A stretch of DNA of 10,466 nucleotides from Oscillospiraceae bacterium (GTDB lineage: Bacteria; Bacillota; Clostridia; Oscillospirales; Ruminococcaceae): the NCBI GenBank assembly GCA_031253365.1, contig JAIRWE010000151.1:1-10466 (forward strand), written 5' to 3'. The translations under genes were made by a program, and so were the position numbers. Shown piece by piece: positions 5,981 through 10,466 of this stretch (the first letter of the stretch is position 1; every line of letters begins with the position of its first letter). The notes under the pieces were generated by a model that ran no database searches, was not told the DNA's origin, and saw nothing but the letters and a program-made list of their open reading frames with translations.

Positions 5981-7807
5981 CTATTCCGTAAAGTCGGCGT
6001 CCACGACGTTGTCGCCGCCGGAAACGCCGGACTCGCCGCCTTCGCCGCCTTCGCCGTCCGGCGCGCCCTGCGCCGCCTGTTCCTGATAAATCCTCCCGAA
6101 AATATTCTGCGCCTCCTTCATCAGTTCCTCTTTAAGCGACTTGATTTTCTCGATATTCTCGCCTTTCAGCGCTTCTTTCAGCTCGCTGATTTTCGGTTCG
6201 AGGCTCGCTTTGTCGCTTTCGGAAATTTTGTCCCCGAAATCGCTTATCGATTTTTCAATCTGATAAACGGCTTGGTCCGCGTCGTTGCGCGCCTCGACTT
6301 CTTCCTTGCGCTTTTTGTCGTCCTCCGCGAACGCCTCGGCTTCCTTAACCGCGCGGTCTATGTCGTCCTTGCTCATGTTGGTGGACGCCGTTATGGAAAT
6401 ATGCTGGGATTTCCCCGTTCCCTTATCCATGGCGGAAACGTTGACTATGCCGTTCGCGTCAATGTCGAACGTCACTTCGATTTGCGGGATTCCGCGCGGC
6501 GCGGGCGCTATGCCGTCAAGGCGGAAATTGCCGATTGACTTGTTATCCTTCGCGAACTCGCGTTCGCCTTGAAGCACGTTGATGTCCACGCTAGGCTGAT
6601 TATCCGAATACGTCGAGAAAATCTGCGCCTTTTTGGTGGGAATGGTGGTGTTGCGCTCAATCATGCGGGTACATACGCCGCCCGCCGTTTCAATTCCGAG
6701 GGAAAGCGGGGTGACGTCCAACAAAAGCAGATTCGTGACTTCTTTGTTCAGCACGCCGCCTTGAAGCGCCGCGCCCATGGCGACACATTCGTCGGGGTTG
6801 ATGCCCTTGAACGGCTCTTTCCCGAGGTAACTCTTCACCGCGTCCTGCACGGCGGGTATTCTCGTCGAACCGCCCACCAAAAGCACTTTGCTTATATCGC
6901 CGGCGGAAAGTCCGCTGTCTTTAAGCGCCTGTTTGAGCGGACCCATCGTCTTCTCCACCAAATCGGCGGTAAGCTCGTTGAATTTCGCCCGCGTAAGCGG
7001 AACCTGCAAATGCCGCGGACCGGCGGAGTCGGCGGTTATATAAGGGATATTGATGTCCACCGACGCGGAGCCGGAAAGCGTGATTTTCGCTTTTTCGGAC
7101 TCGTCCTTGAGCCTTTGCATGGCGAACTTGTCCTTTGTCAGGTCGATGCCGTCGGACTTTTTGAATTCCGCGACGAGGAAATCAATGATTCTCTGGTCGA
7201 AGTCGTCGCCGCCCAAATGATTGTTTCCCGCCGTCGCCAGCACCTTCTGGATGCCGTCGCCCATTTCGATTACCGAAACGTCGAACGTGCCGCCGCCGAG
7301 GTCGTAGACGACGATGTTTTGTTCCTCGCCCTTGTCTATTCCGTAAGCCAAAGCCGCCGCCGTCGGCTCGTTGATAATCCGCTTGACGTTCATCCCCGCG
7401 ATTTGCCCCGCGTCTTTCGTCGCCTGCCTTTGCGAGTCGGTAAAATACGCGGGTACGGTAATCACCGCGTCGGTGACTTTGTCGTTTAAGTAGGCTTCCG
7501 CGTCGGCTTTCAGCTTTTGCAGAATCATGGCGGATATTTCCTGCGGGGTGTATTTTTTCCCGTCGATGTCAACCTTATGGTCGGAACCCATTTTCCGCTT
7601 AATCGAGATAATCGTCTTATCGGGGTTTGTCACCGCCTGGTTCTTCGCCAGCTGCCCGACCAGCCGCTCCCCGTCCTTCGTGAACGCCACTATGGACGGC
7701 GTCGTGCGCGAACCCTCCGCGTTGGCGATAACCGTCGCTTCCCCGCCTTCTATAACGGAAACGCACGAGTTTGTCGTTCCCAAATCAATTCCTATAATTT
7801 TTGCCAT
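5981..7807 (-). CDS. dnaK: Chaperone protein DnaK (Hsp70)
   Basis: A 608-residue ATP-driven chaperone that binds hydrophobic peptide segments, working with DnaJ and GrpE in the cytoplasm. The nucleotide-binding domain has IGIDLGTTNSCV (5-16), VYDLGGGTFDVS (167-178) and LLVGGSTRIP (309-318). The conserved linker LLLDVTP (361-367) leads to the substrate-binding domain (about 368-480), the helical lid, and a Gly/Glu-rich tail ending in DNVVDADFTE. Around residues 70-80 the protein reads KRKMGSDHKVDIDG, without the roughly 24-residue insertion of E. coli DnaK, as in Firmicutes. The ATG is preceded by AAAGGAGA at nine bases. It lies 25 bases behind grpE, with no separate promoter seen. GC-rich coding of the lid gives long open frames on the opposite strand, which are not genes. 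Confidence 0.99.
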   Translation of the reverse strand: MAKIIGIDLGTTNSCVSVIEGGEATVIANAEGSRTTPSIVAFTKDGERLVGQLAKNQAVTNPDKTIISIKRKMGSDHKVDIDGKKYTPQEISAMILQKLKADAEAYLNDKVTDAVITVPAYFTDSQRQATKDAGQIAGMNVKRIINEPTAAALAYGIDKGEEQNIVVYDLGGGTFDVSVIEMGDGIQKVLATAGNNHLGGDDFDQRIIDFLVAEFKKSDGIDLTKDKFAMQRLKDESEKAKITLSGSASVDINIPYITADSAGPRHLQVPLTRAKFNELTADLVEKTMGPLKQALKDSGLSAGDISKVLLVGGSTRIPAVQDAVKSYLGKEPFKGINPDECVAMGAALQGGVLNKEVTNLLLLDVTPLSLGIETAGGVCTRMIERNTTIPTKKAQIFSTYSDNQPSVDINVLQGEREFAKDNKSIGNFRLDGIAPAPRGIPQIEVTFDIDANGIVNVSAMDKGTGKSQHISITASTNMSKDDIDRAVKEAEAFAEDDKKRKEEVEARNDADQAVYQIEKSISDFGDKISESDKASLEPKISELKEALKGENIEKIKSLKEELMKEAQNIFGRIYQEQAAQGAPDGEGGEGGESGVSGGDNVVDADFTE

Positions 7808-7832
7808 TTCTATCGTCTCCTTTCGGTGATTG

Positions 7833-8381
7833 TCATTTTACCGTCGCGACCATCGCGAACCGTATAATCTTGCCCCCTATTTTGTAGCCTTTTTGAAAGA
7901 CCTGCGCGATTTTGCCGCTTGCCAGCTCCGCGCTTTCCACGTTTTGAACCGCCTGATGAACGGACGGGTCAAAGTCCTCGCCCGTAATTTCCTCAACGCC
8001 GAGGGATTTCAGCGTTTCGAGAAAACCCGAATAAATCATCTCGATGCCTTTTTTGTAATTGGCGTCGGAACATTCGGACTGCAACGCGCGTTCGATGCCG
8101 TCCATTACGGGAAGGAACGCCGCCACGATTTTCGCGGTGATTTCCGAGGAAAGCTCCAACCGTTCCTTCGCGGTTCGCTTTCGGTAATTGTCATATTCCG
8201 CCGCCTGACGCAGCAATCGGTCTTTTAAGCACGAAAGCTCGTCGATTTCGCCGCCGCCGCCCGCGTCGGGCGCGTCGTCGGGCGCCCCGTCGCCTTCGGC
8301 GATTTTTTCCCGAGGTTCCGGCGTTCGCTCGCGCGTGTCAACCCCGACGCCGTTTTCTTTTTCTTCCTTGCTCAATTTCAA
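7833..8381 (-). CDS. grpE: Nucleotide exchange factor GrpE
   Basis: A 182-residue dimeric cochaperone that releases ADP from DnaK. After an acidic, Gly/Pro-rich disordered start (about 1-45) comes the long dimer helix (about 46-105, with RLLRQAAEYDNYRKRT), then DGIERALQS, and the C-terminal beta domain with GEDFDPSVHQAVQ and the ending VFQKGYKIGGKIIRFAMVATVK pattern typical of the family. The start is a TTG at 8379-8381 that overlaps the hrcA stop (TTGA), pointing to coupled translation. AAGGAGG lies only four bases upstream of it; a second TTG two codons later would have a spacing of ten, so the protein may be two residues shorter. Confidence 0.97.
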   Translation of the reverse strand: MKLSKEEKENGVGVDTRERTPEPREKIAEGDGAPDDAPDAGGGGEIDELSCLKDRLLRQAAEYDNYRKRTAKERLELSSEITAKIVAAFLPVMDGIERALQSECSDANYKKGIEMIYSGFLETLKSLGVEEITGEDFDPSVHQAVQNVESAELASGKIAQVFQKGYKIGGKIIRFAMVATVK

Positions 8382-9421
8382 TCTTCCTCCTTCTCCCCGC
8401 TTTCTTCCGACAACAGCCCCGTCACCCTCACCGCGAAATATTCTATGAAGGGTATCAGCTTTTTATAATCCAGCCTCATGGGTCCGATAACCCCGAAGCT
8501 CCCCGCTGTTTTTCCGTGTTTCAGAAAACTCCCCGCGATAAGCCCCGAGTTGGAAACCGTGAAGGTGTCGCCCCTTTCCTCGTCCCCGAACAGGACGTTT
8601 ATCCCCGAAAAAGCGTTGTCCAAAAGCTCGGTGAAGGCGTTGCGGTTTTGCAAAATCGAAAGAACCTCGTTCTTTTGGAAATCCTCAAAAGCGATTAAAT
8701 TCGATTCCCCCTCGAAGTTGACGCGGCTTTCCGCCATTTCCCCCGACAAGTCGGCGACGACCTTCAACAGCGGCGACAGGGAAATCATATAGCTTCCGAG
8801 GGCTTCGCCCATTCGCTCGATAAACTCCTCCGAAACGCTTTCAAGGTTAAGCCCCGCGATATTCTCGTTCACGAACCCGGTGAAAAAATCAAGCTGTTCG
8901 TGGGTCAAATCGAACGACAGGCGGCAGACGCGGTTCTTGATGCCGCCGCCCGAAGTGATGAGCAAAAGGACGTACATCCTTTTGCCGGTGGGAATAACCT
9001 CCACCTTTGTAATCACCGAAAAGCGGCCGGTATTACTGGTGGAAACCACCGCGCATTTGGTAAGTTCGGCGAGCGCGCGGGACGCGCTTTCTATAATCGC
9101 GTCGTCGGTATCGTCCCTCCTGCGCGCGTTCTCAAGCGCGCTGTCGATAACGCGCTTGTCCTCGTCCGATAAAAGCGTTTGGTTTTCGGGAACAAGCCGT
9201 TCTATATACAGCCGGTAACCCTTCACGGTGGGAATCCTCCCCGCCGAGGTGTGCGGGTGGTCAAGATAACCGAGCTGTTCGAGCGAAGCCATTTCGTTCC
9301 GGACGGTGGCGGACGAAACGGAAAAGTTCAGCTTCTCCGTCAGCAGTTTAGAGCCGACCGGTTCCCCGGTGCGGATATACTCGTCAATGATGGCTTCAAG
9401 GATTTTATGGCTGCGTTCCAA
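8378..9421 (-). CDS. hrcA: Heat-shock repressor HrcA
   Basis: A 347-residue dimeric repressor that binds CIRCE and, in studied Firmicutes, needs GroE to hold its active form. The N-terminal winged-helix region has the family signature SSATVRNEMASLEQLGYLDH (36-55), followed by SAGRIPT. The GAF-like core follows, and the C-terminus has the family segment GSFGVIGPMRLDYKKLIPFI. The start is a TTG at 9419-9421: no ATG or GTG lies in frame upstream, the next internal Met (44) would remove the DNA-binding motif, and a run of seven G lies ten bases upstream as ribosome site. As first gene of the operon, directly behind CIRCE, it controls its own synthesis. Its stop overlaps the grpE start. Confidence 0.96.
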   Translation of the reverse strand: MERSHKILEAIIDEYIRTGEPVGSKLLTEKLNFSVSSATVRNEMASLEQLGYLDHPHTSAGRIPTVKGYRLYIERLVPENQTLLSDEDKRVIDSALENARRRDDTDDAIIESASRALAELTKCAVVSTSNTGRFSVITKVEVIPTGKRMYVLLLITSGGGIKNRVCRLSFDLTHEQLDFFTGFVNENIAGLNLESVSEEFIERMGEALGSYMISLSPLLKVVADLSGEMAESRVNFEGESNLIAFEDFQKNEVLSILQNRNAFTELLDNAFSGINVLFGDEERGDTFTVSNSGLIAGSFLKHGKTAGSFGVIGPMRLDYKKLIPFIEYFAVRVTGLLSEESGEKEED

Positions 9422-9446
9422 CGCCGGCGCACCCCCCCGCCCGTTG

Positions 9447-9473
9447 TTAGCACTCTAAACCTTAGAGTGCTAA
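9447..9473. promoter_or_regulatory. CIRCE operator (HrcA binding site)
   Basis: TTAGCACTC (9447-9455), nine bases, GAGTGCTAA (9465-9473): a perfect match to the CIRCE consensus on both arms. It covers the inferred transcription start of hrcA (about 9471), so bound HrcA would block initiation. Its 5' leader position may also affect mRNA stability, as known for CIRCE elsewhere. Only one copy is present. Confidence 0.98.
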
Positions 9474-9477
9474 ATAC

Positions 9478-9506
9478 AATTTATCACGTTTTTTCCGTTA
9501 TGTCAA
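9478..9506 (-). promoter_or_regulatory. Vegetative-type promoter of the hrcA-grpE-dnaK-dnaJ operon
   Basis: On the minus strand TTGACA (9506-9501) is followed after 17 bases by TAAATT (9483-9478). Upstream of the -35 lies a very A/T-rich tract (about 9507-9537) that could act as an UP element. The start point should fall at the edge of CIRCE, consistent with control by HrcA and not by an alternative sigma factor. Confidence 0.8.
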
Positions 9507-9540
9507 TAGTTTTTTGAAAAAAAATTAAATATTCATAAAG

Positions 9541-9560
9541 TTGCCGATTTTTGCCGATTT
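9541..9560 (+). repeat. Exact tandem 10-bp repeat upstream of the pfkA promoter
   Basis: TTGCCGATTT occurs twice in a row, ending 13 bases before the pfkA -35 box. It could be a binding site for a regulator of pfkA, but this is only a positional argument. Confidence 0.4.
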
Positions 9561-9573
9561 TTCGCAAAACCAC

Positions 9574-9602
9574 TTGACGTTTTCGCGCAAAGGGTGTAAA
9601 AT
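9574..9602 (+). promoter_or_regulatory. Promoter of pfkA
   Basis: TTGACG (9574-9579), 17 bases, TAAAAT (9597-9602): each hexamer has one mismatch to consensus at ideal spacing. Transcription should start near 9609, giving a leader of about 53 bases. Confidence 0.75.
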
Positions 9603-9612
9603 AACGTTCGTA

Positions 9613-9628
9613 GGCATAACGGCATAAC
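9613..9628 (+). repeat. Tandem 8-bp repeat in the pfkA leader
   Basis: GGCATAAC is repeated exactly twice, followed by a third partial copy (GGCGGAAC). It lies a few bases after the inferred start point, where a repressor could act. No known operator is recognised. Confidence 0.35.
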
Positions 9629-9661
9629 GGCGGAACAAATGTGAAGAGAGGTTATAAGTTT

Positions 9662-10466
9662 ATGAAAAAAATAGGCGTATTGACCAGCGGCGGCGACGCG
9701 CCGGGCATGAACGCGGCTATCCGCGCCGTAACCCGCACCGGTATAAAGAAGAACATGACGGTTATGGGCATATACAGGGGATATAACGGCTTGATAAACG
9801 GCGATATGGAGGAGCTTCACGTAAGGAGCGTGTCGGACATTATCCAAAGGGGCGGAACCATTCTGTACACCGCCCGCTGCGACGAGTTCCGCCACAAAGA
9901 AGGCATTTTGAAGGGCGTGCAAACCTGTAACGAAAACGGTATAGAGGGCGTCGTCGTAATCGGGGGCGACGGTTCTTTCAGGGGGGCGGCGGATTTGTCG
10001 GCTTACGGGATTCCCTGCATAGGGATACCCGGCACGATAGACAACGACATCAATTCGACCGGCTATACCATAGGGTACGACACTGCCATGAACACGGCGA
10101 TGGAGCTTATCGACAAATTGCGCGACACGGCGCAGTCCCACGACCGCTGTTCCGTCGTCGAAGTAATGGGGCATAACGCGGGGTATATAGCCCTGAACAC
10201 GGGGATTGCCTGCGGCGCCACCCTCATCATCACGAAGGAAAAGCCTTATACCGTCGAGGAAATCATAGATAAAATCAAAAGCACCCAAACCAACAACAAG
10301 CATCATTTTATAATTGTTGTTTCCGAAGGGATAGGCGGTTCGGAAGAACTCGCCAAGCAGATTGAACGGGGAACGGGCGTGGAATCGAGGGCTACCATCC
10401 TCGGGCACGTCCAGCGCGGCGGTTCGCCGACCTTGCGCGACAGGGTGGTGGCGAGTCAGCTCGGTT
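9662..10466 (+). CDS. pfkA: ATP-dependent 6-phosphofructokinase (partial, runs off the window end)
   Basis: The first 268 codons of the glycolytic enzyme that converts fructose 6-phosphate and ATP to fructose 1,6-bisphosphate and ADP; normal length is about 320. Visible are the ATP-site segment TSGGDAPGMNAA (8-19), YTARCDEF for phosphate contact, VIGGDGS with the glycine typical of ATP-using rather than pyrophosphate-using enzymes, the catalytic loop PGTIDNDI with its Asp, VVEVMGHNAGYIA for sugar phosphate binding, and TILGHVQRGGSP. The reading frame is intact to the last base. The ATG follows AGAGAGG at ten bases. It has its own promoter and is divergent from hrcA. The truncation is only the window edge. 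Confidence 0.98.
   Translation, partial: MKKIGVLTSGGDAPGMNAAIRAVTRTGIKKNMTVMGIYRGYNGLINGDMEELHVRSVSDIIQRGGTILYTARCDEFRHKEGILKGVQTCNENGIEGVVVIGGDGSFRGAADLSAYGIPCIGIPGTIDNDINSTGYTIGYDTAMNTAMELIDKLRDTAQSHDRCSVVEVMGHNAGYIALNTGIACGATLIITKEKPYTVEEIIDKIKSTQTNNKHHFIIVVSEGIGGSEELAKQIERGTGVESRATILGHVQRGGSPTLRDRVVASQLG

Noticed and set aside
6569..7489. Long plus-strand open frame (306 codons) opposite dnaK
   Set aside because: It mirrors the dnaK reading frame, is rich in Arg and His as expected for antisense of GC-rich coding DNA, and has no start signal.
9533..10408. Minus-strand open frame (291 codons) opposite pfkA
   Set aside because: pfkA on the plus strand has all catalytic motifs and a promoter; the antisense frame has no family features.
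1..10466. CRISPR array, insertion sequence, prophage or defence system
   Set aside because: No regularly spaced repeats, transposase, integrase or nuclease-like gene is present; all protein genes belong to well-known housekeeping or transport families.

Overview
The window looks like the chromosome of a moderately GC-rich Firmicute, most likely a member of the Clostridia. The evidence is a complete hrcA-grpE-dnaK-dnaJ heat-shock operon behind a perfect CIRCE operator, a DnaK of the Gram-positive type that lacks the insertion near residue 75 seen in E. coli DnaK, a YesM/YesN-type two-component pair, a family-1-type sugar-binding lipoprotein, strong GGAGG ribosome sites and frequent TTG starts. 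Nothing in the window allows a genus to be named.

Layout. Positions 1-200 carry no convincing gene. They hold a set of nested inverted repeats that may be a dispersed repeat, followed by a strong GC hairpin directly behind the next gene. 201-1526 (minus) encodes a solute-binding lipoprotein of an ABC sugar importer. A 203-bp divergent promoter region separates it from 1730-3493 (plus), a YesM-type sensor histidine kinase, and 3514-4371 (plus), a short YesN-type response regulator with an AraC-type DNA-binding domain. The inferred circuit is that the kinase senses sugar, or the loaded binding protein, at the membrane and the regulator activates the binding-protein promoter, which has a perfect -10 but a poor -35.

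A 16-bp perfect hairpin at 4390-4424 separates the regulator from rnpB, the RNA subunit of RNase P, which lies on the minus strand at about 4425-4792. Its 5' end coincides with the stop codon of dnaJ. Upstream of it on the minus strand come dnaJ (4791-5951), dnaK (5981-7807), grpE (7833-8381) and hrcA (8378-9421). Transcription starts at a TTGACA/TAAATT promoter whose start point falls in the CIRCE operator (9447-9473). HrcA represses its own operon, and DnaK with DnaJ and GrpE forms the Hsp70 folding machine.

Divergent from hrcA is pfkA (9662 to the window end, plus; partial), ATP-dependent 6-phosphofructokinase, with its own near-consensus promoter.

The most unusual points are in rnpB. It is fused end-to-end to the heat-shock operon, its P3 element is reduced to about 15 nt, and the P15/P16 internal loop lacks the GGU that normally pairs with the CCA end of precursor tRNA. 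The protein genes themselves are ordinary members of well-known families.
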